The translations under genes were made by a program, and so were the position numbers. 64,000 nucleotides of DNA, taken from positions 118,552-182,551 of the forward strand of contig VZSF01006876.1 in NCBI GenBank assembly GCA_013398295.1, written 5' to 3'. The DNA is from Chionis minor (taxonomy: Eukaryota > Chordata > Aves > Charadriiformes > Chionididae). The notes under the pieces are model-generated. The model saw only the letters and a program-made list of their open reading frames with translations. It searched no databases and had not been told where the DNA came from. Below are positions 1-12,000 of the stretch, piece after piece. How positions within the stretch are numbered: position 1 is the first letter of the stretch; each line of letters opens with the position of its first letter.

Positions 1-157
1 TGACCGCGAGCAAAAGTCCTCTGTGCAACCGAGGTCTGCGCTGGGTGCTCGGTTCCCCTCGGAGCTGCAATGCCATGGGAGGGACAGAGGGTGAACCCAT
101 GCCCTCTCCAGGGAGAGGGTTCTCCGCCTGCAGGTATGAGAGGGTTTGGCTCAGTTT

Positions 158-490
158 TCATAGAATCATAGAATCACTTGGGTTGGAAGAGACCTTCAAG
201 ATCTTCGGGTCCAACCATAAACCTATGCCAAAACCACCCCTAACCCATGTCCCTCAGCACCACGTCTGCCCGTCTTTTAAATGCCTCCAGGGACGGCGAT
301 TCCACCACCTCCCTGGGCAGCCTGTTCCAATGCTTGAGAACCCTTTGGGTAAAGAAGTTTTTCCTAATATCCAACCTAAACCTCCCCTGGCACAACTTGA
401 GGCCCCTTCCTCTTGTCCTATCGCTTGTGACTTGGGAGAAGAGATTGACCCCACCTGGCTATAACCTCCTTTCAGCAAGTTGTTTGGAGA
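158..490 (-). mobile_element. CR1 LINE, 5'-truncated 3' end (avian type)
   Basis: The segment opens with two copies of the 8-base unit TCATAGAA, the reverse complement of the ATTCTATG repeat that ends avian CR1 elements. It then follows the CR1 3' end closely: GTTGGAAGAGACCTTCAAGA, GCCTCCAGGGACGGCGATTC, CTGGGCAGCCTGTTCCAATG and a long Y-rich stretch ending near ACCTCCTTTCAG. The element therefore lies on the minus strand, with its 3' end at the low coordinate. Only about 330 bases remain of an element several kb long, as is usual for CR1, which is truncated at the 5' side and leaves no target duplication. The right border is approximate because similarity fades after about 475. Open frames across it are by-products of the old reverse transcriptase/3' region and not genes. 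The good preservation fits a relatively young family. Confidence 0.93.
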
Positions 491-2709
491 CTGGGAGATC
501 TGTGTCATGCGCGAACCATTTCGAAGGAAATGTTCAGCCCTGCTGAAGGATCCTGGATGGCAGATAGCCACGCGGTCAGCCTTGTGTGTGTTATGGGCTC
601 GTGGGACAGCCTTGACCTGAGTCCTTTACCCTTCAGTGGGAGGCAGCTGGGAAGAAGGAGTGCAGGGGTGGGACCCAGGAGACCTGGGCTCAAGCCCCAG
701 CCTGATCATCACAGATGCTGTGGGTGACGCTGAGTGGGTCATTTCAGGCCTGACCCGTACGCTGCAGGTAGGAGCTGTGAGCTACAGGAGGCTGTTGGGG
801 ACCACTGGACGGACAAAGGGAGCACAGCTGCCTCCTGCCATCCCGGCACAAAATCTTCCCTGTGACGGTGAGCTTGGCTTCCCCGGGGACACGGCTACAG
901 CGCGTCCCTCCCCTGCGATGCTGAGGTCCCTGCCTCCTCCAAGAGCACTGGGAGCTGCCTTTTGCATTCAGGAGAGAGCAGAGGCTGAAACTGCATCTAG
1001 CTGAAGAGGTCACCCAGGCAATCCAATGCTTTTTACGCTCTCCCTCTTTGCATACTTGAGCAAAGGCCATGGTCAATCTGACCTTTTGAGATATCTGTTT
1101 TAAAAATTCCCGGCCGGTACAGGTCGAAATGAACTGTTATGAGAGCTACAAAGTAGCTCGAGAGTCCGCCTGTCAAGTTTGATCATGCTCTGGAAAGCCG
1201 AAATGTGCCCATCTCCTTTAGAAACACAAATAAATTGCTTTAGCCTTATCTATAGTTTTACAGTGACTGCTATTCTAATAGGATGAAGCGTGGTAATCAA
1301 CTTTATAGAGCATATTTCCATGGCACACCCGTTATGTCATGCCTTGTTTACACAATTGGAATTAGGGATTAAGAGGTACACATACTGGGCAGAGGGCCAA
1401 AAATACTTTTACAGGCCTGATTTACTGGCTAGCCCATGCAGGACTTGGGAACCGTGCGTGCACCGGCTGCAACGGGATCGTGTCTGGCTTCGGCACGTAG
1501 GATTTAGCCAACTGCAGCATTGCATCCCGATGCCCCAAAAAACCCCATCTGAGTGCCTGGTGGGTGGGTGTTGCATGTCCCCACACGAGCTGGGATGGAT
1601 GGGACAACTGCTGCGGCTCCACTTGACATCTGTTCCTCTCCAGACACATCTTCAGTTGGTGATCCGACACCTGGGAGTTAAAACCCCCGAGGCACAGAGC
1701 CTGGACACTCCGTGAGACACACGCTGGTGGGAATAACCCAGTTTGATCCGCGCAGGGAAGGGCAGTCGGCAGCCGGGGCTGGGGAGCACAGATCCGCAGG
1801 GAGCTGCCAAGTCCTGGCTGGGCACCGGCACCGACAGAGACGCAAACACGTGTAAAGAGGATTCAGACTTCAGAGCAAAGCAGATTTTTCACAGAATTAT
1901 CCTTTCTGTTAGCGAGAGTGGTGTTCCTTGCCTAACAACTGTGTGGCTCTAGATGGAGAAAGCGTTCTTAACCTGGAATTTAATTGATGTGTCATTTGTA
2001 GCTGGAGAGCAGGGGGGGTTGGCCATGCTCTTCACCCACTTCCAGCACTCCCATCCGAGAGGATCCGTCCCTGCCTTGCTGCGTGTGCAATGGGACTGAT
2101 GCTCTTTCACCCCTACATGTGCAAACCCAGAGTTTTTCCAGGGTCCTACAGGGTGGGATGAGAGGAGAAGCAGACGGGAGGCTCTGAGGCCAGGTGTACC
2201 AGCAAGGAAAAGCATTTCAGATTCCGAGAAGATGGGACAAGAAGAGGCAGGGAGGTGGATGTGGACATGGCAGATCTCGCCCTGCAGCAGGGGGCAGCAG
2301 GAAGGCACACGTGGCTCTGCTGCAGAGCCAGCCTGGCCCGGCCACCTTTTCTGGTCACTGATGGTGGGGATCTACCCCCAGATGATGACTGATCTACCCC
2401 GTGGGGACACACACACGCACAGGGCTCACGGCTGCAGTGGCCGAACCCCGCGAGCTAACCTCAGCCTGAACTCAGGCATGTCTTCACTCAAGTTGGGAAC
2501 AGTAAAGATATTTTTTTTTCCCCGTCCGCAGATGCTGTTGCTAACTTGTTAGCCATGTACAAGTGTTAACTTTGCTGGGAGAAGCCAATTTGTGCAGTTT
2601 TTAGCTCATTCGGTGGTGAAGTCTGCCTTATCTCCTGTGGAAGTGACTTCATGGCTTACATGAAAAGACATAAATAATCTGCTTTAAAAGCTGTTGGAAG
2701 AACAGTGGA
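491..2709. other. Non-coding stretch with a CpG-rich patch
   Basis: Apart from the MIR-like fossil I see no gene here. Bases 1740-1855 are CpG-dense (roughly eleven CpG in about 110 bases by eye). Bases 1185-1370 are AT-rich with GATA-like TTATCTA, several TAAT cores and few simple repeats. The open frames between 600 and 2550 lack splice signals and codon bias. Confidence 0.5.
655..760 (+). mobile_element. MIR-like SINE fossil
   Basis: The order of motifs matches the core of a MIR/core-SINE in sense orientation: CAGGAGACCTGGGCTCAAG (the GACCTGGGTTCGAATCC tRNA-derived part), then CCCAGCCTGATCATCACAG, then GATGCTGTGGGTGACGCTGA followed by GTGGGTCATTTCA (the CTGTGTGACCTTGGGCAAGTCACTT part). 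It is strongly diverged, with several substitutions per motif, so it is an old insertion. Borders are approximate. It overlaps a chance open frame that has no merit. RepeatMasker with an amniote library would settle it. Confidence 0.55.
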
Positions 2710-2945
2710 TTTATAGGCCTTATTGCCAGAAGGGGATTATAACGACCCTCTGGTCCAGCCTCTGGCCTACCATCAGCAATTCCTGAATCAAAGCCCACAT
2801 CGTGCAGTTGAGCTGGAGCATGGTTTATTTTATTTTTTCAAACACATCCAATCTTGGCAACACCGCTTCATTCAATAACAAAATATTTTTCTTACTGTCC
2901 TTAGCTGGCAGGAGTTAATTGCTCCCTTTTGTGAGCTGTGAATGG
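2710..2945 (-). mobile_element. Ancient CR1-family fossil (amniote type)
   Basis: The order of motifs follows the 3' region of old CR1 elements common in turtles and crocodilians: GACCCTCTGGTCCAGCCTCT, AATTCCTGAATCAAAGCCCA, GTTGAGCTGGAGCATG, ACACATCCAATCTTGG and GGAGTTAATTGCTCCC. The remembered consensus has matching text in the same order (a CATCTAGTCTGACCTCCTG-like start, ATTCCTGCATCAAGCCCA, GTTGAGCTAGAGCA, ACATCCAATCTTGAT, GGTTAATTACCCTC). Direction is given by comparison with the CR1 at 158-490, which has the same side first. The copy is heavily mutated, so it predates the bird radiation. No tail repeat is visible. Confidence 0.65.
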
Positions 2946-5600
2946 TTTTGTGCTGTTCCACCTGGCATCTCCACTTTTGTTTGTTAATTAGGTATTAATT
3001 GCAGGGGTTGCTGGGGATTTGTAGGTGAAAAGAGCATGTGTATATTGCACAAAGGGGCTGAAATGAATTGAGTTTGGTAACAACAGACCTCGCAACATCA
3101 TTAATGTCTATTTTCTGAGTGGTGTTAAGGCCTGATGTTCAGCGAGCCACCAAAAGAGGTGAGGACAAGTTTTTGGTTATTGATTTTCTTAATGTTGCAG
3201 CTCAGACCATGCACTGCTGGTTAACGAAATACAATGTTAAGGAAAGGAGAGAGGCAGAGGACTGTTTTTTAAATATCAAAGATGTTATAAAATATAAAGG
3301 GTAATTGTGGAAAATGGTTAAATGATGAAACAGCTCCTCACTTTACTAGTTTAACTGCAAAGCGAGGAAAAAAAACCACATAAGAATGACCCCTGGAGAA
3401 GCTGGCATTGCTATGGGCTGCTAAGAACTGCAGAGAAGCTGAGATGGATAATCATAGATTTTACACCTCTTGAAATAAAATTTACAGAATAAAGTTATTT
3501 ATGGGGGAAAGAGAATGAGAAGACAAACTCTGAGGAAAGAATACTGAGAAGGACAAGACACTGGATATAAAGGGTTCTTTTAAGGTGCTTTCCCAAAAAC
3601 TTTTGTGAAATCAAAGTATGAAGGTGCAATTATTTCAATCATTTCTGATTGAAGACTAGGTTGAAAAAATAGAAAGAGAAAGCTACAGTTTGGTAAATGG
3701 ATATGACTGAGCTAATTGCTTGACCTGCAGGCTACAGGGCAAAGGCTGTTACCTAGAAACTCCTTAGGGAAAATGGAAAAGTAAAAATACCTACTTTCCA
3801 GCAGCGAGGCTTAGCAGGAGCCAGGGGGTGGCAGCTACGGCAGAAAGGGCTAGTGTGGCGGCTGCAGACCCTTGATCTGCCTTTCACCTCAGTAGCTGGA
3901 TTTGCCAAGACTATCTGCTGTGGCCATTTTGAGAAAGCCTAAAAATTAAATTTCCAGCATGATGAAAAGGGCAAAAGAATGTAGAAAATGAGGTAGGGAA
4001 GAGATTTTCGGTGGAGAGCTGAACAATTTCCTGTTTAATGAAGTATTTTAATGCCTCTGTGCTGTTTTTGTGCTGCCAATGAATCAAGAAACCTTGCATG
4101 GATTTGTAAAATTATTTTAAGTCAACTTATATATAAATACATAACTATTACTTATGATAAACCAGCTTGTGTAGAACCAGGCCCTATTCCTCCAGCAATC
4201 TTGGTGAACCACTGTTTTTTCTCTACAAAACTCAGGATCTTTATACTCACCTCTCTTGCTAGCCCTATGGTAAGTGCTTTGCCTTGTGCTTACTTGTGCC
4301 CTCTTATCAACCTCCAGTATCGGGACAATGTGCTTTTCCTACCCTCAGCACCTCTATTTATCCTGCTCTCCAAGGTTATCAGGGGAATACGCAGTACCTA
4401 TGATCCATGCAAACATCACAAAGTCATCAGGACAAACTAAAAAGATGGATTATCTTTAAAAGGAGAAGTATTTTGTAACCTGTATAGGACTTGTTGATTT
4501 ACCGCCCTTTGCCAAGTACCCCAAGGCGTAAATCCTGGGCAATAGGCATGTGAGCATGTAATGTGGAAAACAAAATGAGGGATTGCAGACCTTCAGTTGA
4601 GCACTATCTTAAGTTAATCCTATGTAATAATTCTTGTGGTTCTTCCACTTTGCATCACTTGGGCCTGGGAGAACATGCCAGTTCTGCTCATCAGCAACTG
4701 CAGCAAAACATCTGGACAAAGCAGTGCGTCCATGTGCTTTGCTTAATGTATTGCCTTCCCATCCTGTTCTCTGTTTTTCATCTGTGTCTTCAAGGGAAGG
4801 TTTTACTGTCTTCACAAGTTTGCTTGTCCTGTTCTCTCCCTGCACACACCCTACAGTTGCATTTCTCTGATTACGTGCATGAAAAGGGGACTTTCCAATG
4901 TTTGTGTGAGCAACGGAATATCCCCTGGAACGTGTCAGTGGAACACAGACAGGTACAGTTTTAGAAATGTAGATTTTTTTAAAAAACAAGTCATGTTTAT
5001 CCTTCTAAAGCAGTAAATTCAAATTGATGGTGTTGCAATGTCAATAGTGCGTCTCGGAGACTCTGTTCCTCATGGAACCACATGTGAAACAGCACCAAGG
5101 AGTGGTTTAACCATCATCTGAGGATGTGCAGAGTGCCCAGAGAGGTGTATTTGCCAAGGGGATGGTGGTGAGGGCTTCCAGATGAGACTGGATCCCAGCA
5201 CGCAGGTATTCACAGGGGTTATTTTCAAAGTCCTTTGTGCTGCCATGTTGCTAAGAGATTTTTTTAACTCCTAACAGAGGGTTATGGCACTGCCCAATGG
5301 GTTCTCATTTGTGTACTTGGCTTTCATGGAAAGTTTAATTCTCTATAGATGACTGTAGTATCTTGGCTGGGAAGGGTGTTGAATTGGACTGTGACGTTTC
5401 TGTTGGGTTGGATCCATAGATTATGATTATTATTTTCAGCAGTTTTATTGCATTAGTGATAAACCACAGACATTCTTCTTATAAACAACAATAAACTTTG
5501 AACCTTTTAAGTGCTCACTGAACTGTGGAGAACTTGTTAAGCTGTATAAAACTCAGCGAGCAAGCAAAGTGCAAAGTACTGCCTGCCTTGCATTACTCAC
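2946..5600. other. Non-coding stretch, one weak exon-like site
   Basis: I see no convincing gene. At 3200-3304 (+) a good splice acceptor (pyrimidine tract, then TTGCAG ending at 3200) leads into an open frame containing QTMHCWLTKYNV and ending IKDVIKYKG then TAA at 3302. Codon use is AT-rich and no upstream partner is visible, so it may be chance. The stretch 3800-5560 holds T- and A-rich intergenic DNA without recognisable repeats. Confidence 0.35.
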
Positions 5601-5660
5601 AGGTCTATACGTGTGGCCACAGAGCAATGTTCCTGGTTTACCAGCGAGCAATGCAGGGTG
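5601..5660 (-). other. Exon-like 60-base interval with splice sites on both strands
   Basis: On the minus strand the acceptor CTCTACTTACCCAG is followed by 60 bases and the donor CCT|GTGAGT. Two frames stay open (for example TLHCSLVNQEHCSVATRID). On the plus strand almost the same interval (5603-5664) has the acceptor CATTACTCACAG and the donor GG|GTAAGT, also open (VYTCGHRAMFLVYQRAMQG). The sites overlap because GTGAGT and ACTCAC, and GTAAGT and ACTTAC, are reverse complements. At most one strand can be real, and no neighbouring exon in phase was found. Confidence 0.2.
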
Positions 5661-6535
5661 CTGGGTAAGTAGAGGCACCTTCTTCTTCGGTCACGGTGGG
5701 CATCTGCTCCTGTTAACCCCAGGAGAAGAGGTCCTCTGGATCTTTGGCAAATGTTTCTTGCCAACAGAGTGTGGTACTGCTTCACTTCTTGACTCACCTC
5801 TCCTTCATTCTCTTTTCCTCCAAGGCTATAAGCTTGGTGTCCATCCAGCCCCTAGCCTTCTGGACAGAGGTTTTGAGATCTGTAAGAACTCTGGGACCAT
5901 TTCCTCCCCTGTCTGTTCTTTCTTGTCCTCATCCAGATTCATCTTTTGGTGGGGATAGAATGATAGGGTGCCTCTCAAGAAGAAAGTGGAAAAGAGAGCC
6001 GTGGTTAGATTTATAGTACTAGCAAGAAGGAAACACTTGTTCACTGCTCTCCCTTACTCTTCCTTCTCCCAAGATGTTTTTGAAAATAGGAAGGATCTCA
6101 AACTAGCTTCAGGCCAGCTTGTTTTTGAACCGTTCTGCAGCTCATGGCATCTGATTATCATATTCAACATCCAAAAAGGGAGAAGATGCACCAAGGCCTC
6201 ACATGACTGTATTTTGTTTGTGGGACTTGGGTATCATCACACTGTATAACTTGGGGCATTGTTGAAAGACCAGAACTGTGAGACAGCTACCGAGTGTGCT
6301 GGGCTGCGGATACAGGAGTAGGGCAGGAGATAGGGCTAAAATGATCACAGACAGAGGTGCACGCAGGAGCTGTGTAGTGTCTGCCTGCTACAAACACCCC
6401 GGAGTTAATTCAGACTGACTGGGTGTCACAGAAGGTGGTAAACTGGAATGACAGTGACCAAAGGAACTTATTGCAGAAATACGAGAAGGTCTCAAATTCC
6501 TATAAAGATAAGCAAGGCTCTTTGCCCAAGGAAAA

Positions 6536-6558
6536 TAATTATTTTTAAAAAATAATTA
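6536..6558. repeat. AT palindrome, 11-bp arms
   Basis: The arms TAATTATTTTT and AAAAATAATTA pair perfectly around one central A. Such an AT-only palindrome can arise by chance in AT-rich DNA but also carries overlapping TAATTA homeodomain-type cores on both arms. Confidence 0.8.
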
Positions 6559-6915
6559 AGGGACATTTCATAGAAAATGGAAACGATGTGTTTATTCCAG
6601 AAGATTTTTTGCTCTGATAACTTACTGACACTTACTGAACATCAACAAGAATGTCCTTGAGAGGAGAAAGTGTTTCACTACCACCAAAAGCCAAGGAAAA
6701 GAAGACCTCCATGGACCAGCACTGTTTTTCCTACCTCTTCCCTCCAGCCCTCTCCAAGTACAGTGTGAAAGTCATTTGTTTTGGACTTGGAAGGTTTGCT
6801 TGGAAACCAATGCACTCCTTTTTCTGCGGAGCTTTTACTTACAAGTTTGCTCCTTAAAACCAGACGAATTCAGTGGTTAGTCAATGCCTTGCTTGAAAAG
6901 ACTAGTTTAAATTCC

Positions 6916-6958
6916 TGTGTACTATGTACACAGTGTAAAATACTATGTAAGTATTTTA
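6916..6958. repeat. Two adjacent perfect hairpins sharing a direct repeat
   Basis: Hairpin one spans 6916-6932: arms TGTGTAC and GTACACA, loop TAT. Hairpin two spans 6936-6958: arms TAAAATACT and AGTATTTTA, loop ATGTA. Three bases separate them. The nonamer TACTATGTA occurs in both (6920-6928 and 6941-6949), so the centre of each hairpin carries the same word. Confidence 0.85.
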
Positions 6959-8243
6959 TGCTCAGGTATTGGTTTCAGTATATTTCTGTTTATGTTAGCA
7001 ATGAATTGATTTTTTTACTATGCTAGCATTTTAAGAGACCCAGAGCTCTCCCTTGCTGCCAAAACTTGATGGTTACTAAATGATTCTAATATTCTCTCCT
7101 TTGATTGCCAGACATGCTTTTAGAATAAACTGGCTATGTGAAAAGTAATTCCTTTATGCTCTTACTCTACACTAGTGCTTCAAGAAGTGGGAGGAGGAGG
7201 AGGTGGTAGTGCTTTGGGGTCCCTAAAGAAAGAAAAATTGTTCATTAACACACTCCTGTTCTAAAGGAAAACTCTCTTGTTTTATCCGAACGTGGGTTCA
7301 AGCTTTTGGGATGTTGGGGAGCACCTGGTTCCTTACAGGGTCTGCACCCACTCTTAGTACATTTCCCGGGTATAAAAAAGGTTTGCTTTTCTGATTCTTG
7401 AAAGATACTCTCCATTGCAATCAAGTTGGTGGAGAAAGCCCTGCCACCAGTAGCAAGGAGCTTGTCATCTAAGAGGCAAGTCTGGTCTTTAAGAGTTGCA
7501 TGGGAAGGAAGGACACGCTCCTCGATCTTGTCTTGAGGACCCAGGGGTGGGATTCTTCTGACCAGGTGCTGGTGGCACAGCTCCATGGTGGACAGCCATA
7601 GGTCCATTCACAGCCAGTGAAGGTCGTGGCAGTACAGGCAGGGAAACCCTGAGCGGAAGTGATATATTCCTAACACAAACGTCAGAAATACACCGGGTGG
7701 CTGATGTCAGGGCACAGTTTATTTCCCTCCACTGAGGGAGCAGGGAGTGGGTCAGGTGTGTGTCTGCAATCTGGGCTCCTGGTGTGAAGCTCACCCCCGG
7801 GGATAGTGATAATCAGAGCTTGATCTTGGAAGAGCTTTGCTGAAATACGGAGCAGAGCTGGTGGGTGTGGGCATGTGGTTTCAGTGGGTTGGTTGCTGCT
7901 GCTCTCTTTCTCACGTGCAAGCTTTTAATTGTAAAATGGGCTTTTCTTTCAATAATGAAAATGAAACCACCTTCTTCGGGAAGTCATAGGGAGTCAGTCT
8001 CTTCACATATGGAGATTTTGATGCATAAAAGCAAGCTCATAAAATTGTGTGTGTGAGCTAGAGTAAAGCAATCTCATTCTTGGGTTCTGGAGCTTGGTTT
8101 TGAAAAGAAAACAGGACAGTATTTTGTCATCTCTAAATTCTACCCACCCAGATACCAGCAGAAAAAAAAAGGCAGGAGCAAAGATGCAGTGTTCACAACT
8201 CGTATGCTTCTCCCACTGTGCATTTTTCTCCCATCTTTCCCAG

Positions 8244-8423
8244 AGGACTTGAATTCTCTCAGCTGCGCAAGAGCCAGACAAGAAGTGCCAAGGAGAGTGA
8301 AGAGGACTGGGAGTGCAGCAATATATATTCATAATTCCCTGGGCCAGATGCACTTCAGGGAGCACGCCAAGAAAGTTTGGCCTGATTTAGGTGGTCAAGA
8401 GCGATCCGGCTTAGCTTTGCAAG
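8244..8423 (+). other. Candidate exon, 180 bases
   Basis: A strong acceptor (TTTTTCTCCCATCTTTCCCAG) precedes 8244 and the donor CAAG|GTAGGT follows 8423. One frame is open across all 180 bases (phase 2 in, phase 1 out). It includes RVKRTGSAAIYIHNSLGQM and FREHAKKVWPDLGGQERSG. I do not recognise the peptide and codon use is neutral, so it may equally be a non-coding RNA exon or chance. No phase-matched partner was found nearby. Confidence 0.25.
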
Positions 8424-8734
8424 GTAGGTAACGGGGACGCATTTCCCAGCATCGGGTACTGCAAGCTACTGAGTCGGAGGTGGGAGGGGGCAGGCTGACT
8501 GCAAGTCATTTTGTATCTGCATGAAAATGGAGTTCAAAACATTCCCTCTAGAGCGGTATCCAATACCAAAATTGGATTTGGGAACTCAGAGTACATGAAT
8601 ATTTGTGCTGTCAATAAGAGTTATCTGTATACAGAACCCTTTCCTTGTCTGCTTTCTCTACCATGCTTCCTTCTTAATTCATTTTCAGTCTTTAATGTAC
8701 TGTTGTGTAGCATCCTCTCCCATTAGGCCCTGTA

Positions 8735-9015
8735 ATGTGCTCCGATTGCCTTCAGCTTGACTGCACTTAATAGCCAGCGTAAATAGAACTTAGTGTAGCA
8801 TGCACTAACATCTCTATCCATTGTCCGGAGATTAAATACATGCCACAAATGGTTTACGCATCATCAGCCTCGAGCCCTCGTTTCATAGCTCCCAACCAAA
8901 AGAGGATATTAAATTAATTTGCAGGTTGCTTTAGCAAAGCCTAACAAAAAGAGAGGAAAAAAAAATCCTGAGGGTCGTTATGCATATAATATCCATCAAT
9001 CAAAAAAGAGGGGTG
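8735..9015. promoter_or_regulatory. Putative conserved non-coding element
   Basis: This block has even composition, no simple repeats and dense factor-type words: ATTAAATTAATTTGC, GTTATGCATATAAT (octamer/POU-like), CTTAATAG and AAATCCTGAGG. No frame looks coding. The call rests only on motif density and lack of repeats; conservation in other birds and reptiles is the needed test. Confidence 0.3.
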
Positions 9016-12000
9016 GAAAATGATAATAGCAGGTCATTATAAGAGGACAGGTGCACACATATTTAGCTCTGTCTCTAGTTCAGGTCAAAGCTTAATGGTG
9101 TTAACTGGAGAGGAATGCAGGCTATGTGAACAGTGTGTATGTGTGAGGAAGAGGCAAAAGGGCAGCACAGTGTCAGGACAACACAGTCTCTTCCAGATCT
9201 TCCTGCTTAACCCTTTACTCTGCCTGGGCAGGAGCTGTTGAGTAGCACTGAGCTTGCGAGAGGGGGAGAGGAAGAGGAAAGCAGAGATCTCCACTCCTGC
9301 AGCAGCTCGGACCGTTCAAAGCAGGCAAGGAAATGGGATTGGTCTCGGGCAATGCAAAATGAAATTGCACAACGCCAGCATTCAGATTAGCAGCACCTGG
9401 ACATACTAGTTATCAAGGGCATGGGTTTTGCCAAGCAGAAGGAAATGCAAACGCTTTTCATTGAAAGGGAGAAAGGAGACCTGTATTCAGTAGAGGACAC
9501 TGGCTGACACAGAGCTCAACAATGACCTTCACGAGGGCCAGGACTGAGATAACAGGAAAAATAACGGCAAGGCCACATCTCATCTACTAAAACAAGAACT
9601 GTGCATAAAGTAGTGAGACACATATTTACATTGAATAGACACTGCCCAGGTTGAACGTGCAGGACTGCGTCTTTGATGTGTTTTTATGAAAGGAAGGTGC
9701 TATGTGAATGTGGACTGCATGATCAGACACAAGCGTTCCATCCCTACCAGCCGGTCTGCCCTTTTAGCTTGACGAGTGGGACAGATACTGACAATGAGAA
9801 GCTGCAGTCGTATTTATGAGTTCCGCACAACAACTGGAAAGAAAAGCACTCTTGGCGTTACAGCACCAAGCTGAAATTTAGGCTACCTTGGTTTGGTTGT
9901 GGCTGTGGCATGAAATGTCACCCAGGTATCCAAATTATTTCTCTTTATCTTTCAAGTTTGATAGCAATCCACAGAGGTGAAGGAAAATATTACATTGTTT
10001 TAGATACCAGCATCGAGTTTTGCCAGGTCTTGTGGACGAATAATAAATCACTGCACCACTTCTAGAGTGATGTGGCTCAGTGCCACACACCCTTGCCTTC
10101 TGGGGAAGTATGTTTCCAAGTGCTGCATTCTGTGGTCTTTATGAGGAAATGACCTAAATCCTTCCCCAAGCCTCAATAGTTACACACCTTGAGTGACAAG
10201 TATCATTGTTCTGGGGCTCACAGTAAGTACCATCAATACACTGAGAAATGATACACTGGGAACTAGAATAATTAAGCGAGGAAATACCCTTTACCACAAG
10301 AGTTTAAATGCCCGAGGACTGCTGTCATGGAGATCATGAGCATATAGTCTGTCAGCTGAAATTTTAAATGCTGTTACCAATGCATACCAATTTCCACAGG
10401 CTGCAGCCATGCCCCATGAAGTGAAAAAAGGCAAAGCAAGAGTTTGGTCACACTGCCACTTAGTAAGGGTTTAGCAGAAGTCATGAGAAACAAATTCACT
10501 AGGTAAGATATAAATAAGGAGCCAATTTCAAGCTGTGTCTAAGGGCAGAAGATTGGCCTGGGTACTTTTTTTGGGGGAAAAACAACCCCTAAACAAACCA
10601 AGAAAAAAAACCCCAACAAAACAAACAAAAAAGCCCTCCAAGACTCATTTTGGGAGCAGGAGGATCTCTTTTGGCAGGTGTTTGTGCTTGCTGGAATGAC
10701 TCACACCAACACAGAGATGCCATTTCTCCACAGTCTTGCTGAAATCTGGTTGCCCCATGGTCTGGCTGCCCCATGAAAGCCTGAAACTTGCTTTCAGAGG
10801 CGACGGGCAGTATTCTCTCATGCTCCCTTCCTTTTCCCAGTTTTTCCCTTCTTGCTAGTAAATAGCAGAATCTGCTTGTCTTGAGACTGTGTGGCTGGGG
10901 AAAGATATGGATTTCATCCTGACCTGCTACAGAGCAGCTCCAGCCAGCTCCTGCTCTGATTTTTACTCCAAGCAGATGCTCCATCCACGTGTTCGTGTGG
11001 CTGCCGTGGGGGAGCAAGGGCCAGCGAGGGGAAGAGGGAGGCGAGAGGAAAGAGCCTGATGGGGCTGGGCTATGTCGTGTACTCCAGAACAATAGATGAT
11101 CACTCTTAATTATGGCAGCCTGAATGAGCATTACTCTGCCAGTCCCTTTCCTCACGGTATCTGATCAATACAGCCTTAATTGCTGAAGAAAGGGAGTATC
11201 GTACACAATCACAGCACAATGGTTTAATCACTTGGACGCTTCAAGTTAATTTCAGGCAGTTCATTTTTCATTGACGCTCTCACTCCACCAGAGATGGCTT
11301 GTCTTCTTGCACACACAGGTGCACATGTGCTCGCAGCTAAAGGTGGGTTATTAATAGCAAGATTATTTGACCAAACTGAAAATGTGGAAAATGTTATTAT
11401 CATGCATAGGCTTAGAAGGGCTTTTTTGGGGGCGATATGCCAAATGCATTTATAGAGTCATTTATCGAGGGAAGAAATAGAAAGGTCATCTTCTCTGGGC
11501 CATCTTCTCTACTGCCTTTCTGCTGACCTCTCCAGACACTCTGGGGACCTGTAGGGTTAGTGAGCAGGTGATGCGGCAGGATTGGAAACCTCATGAACAG
11601 CTGGAGTGGGAATTCACCTGTCCTTTCAGTAGCACTGAATCCTCTCCAGCCTTTGGGGCTCTTCAGACTTGTGGGCAGTGGCTCTGTAGGACCTTTTTTT
11701 GTTATTGGCAGCTCTTCTCCACTTGAGAACGTGGTGTCGGGATCCAACGTGATCCTGAGCTAAAAATAAGGGCACATCTGGCCCACCATCTGCAGTATTT
11801 CTGCTGTTTCAGATGCGTGGATTCAGCTTGGATCACATTTTATAGATGAGGGTCTGCTGCAACACTTTAATCCGGTTTTGAAAATTGTCCAAAAGGTCCA
11901 GCTGGAAACCTCAAGGCTGGGAGCTGGGAAGTGTTGTCCATGGGAGGGGAAACTTGGGTGTTCCTTCCTCCTGCGGAAAGCTGAGCATCATCAAAGCAAA

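Larger units (their letters stand above)
5661..8243. other. Non-coding stretch with AT palindromes
   Basis: No gene seen. It contains an 11-bp-arm AT palindrome at 6536-6558 and a pair of adjacent hairpins at 6916-6958, each listed separately. A GGA-rich micro-run lies at 7189-7205. At 5826-5970 the minus strand has an open frame (MNLDEDKKEQTGEEMVPEFL) after a mediocre acceptor; I do not regard it as a gene. Confidence 0.4.

Noticed and set aside
45..571. Overlapping open frames at the left end
   Set aside because: They fall on the truncated CR1 3' region and its flanks; no intact reverse transcriptase is present.
10589..11155. 188-codon minus open frame
   Set aside because: No family likeness, neutral codon use and no splice or promoter context; GC-moderate DNA yields such frames by chance.
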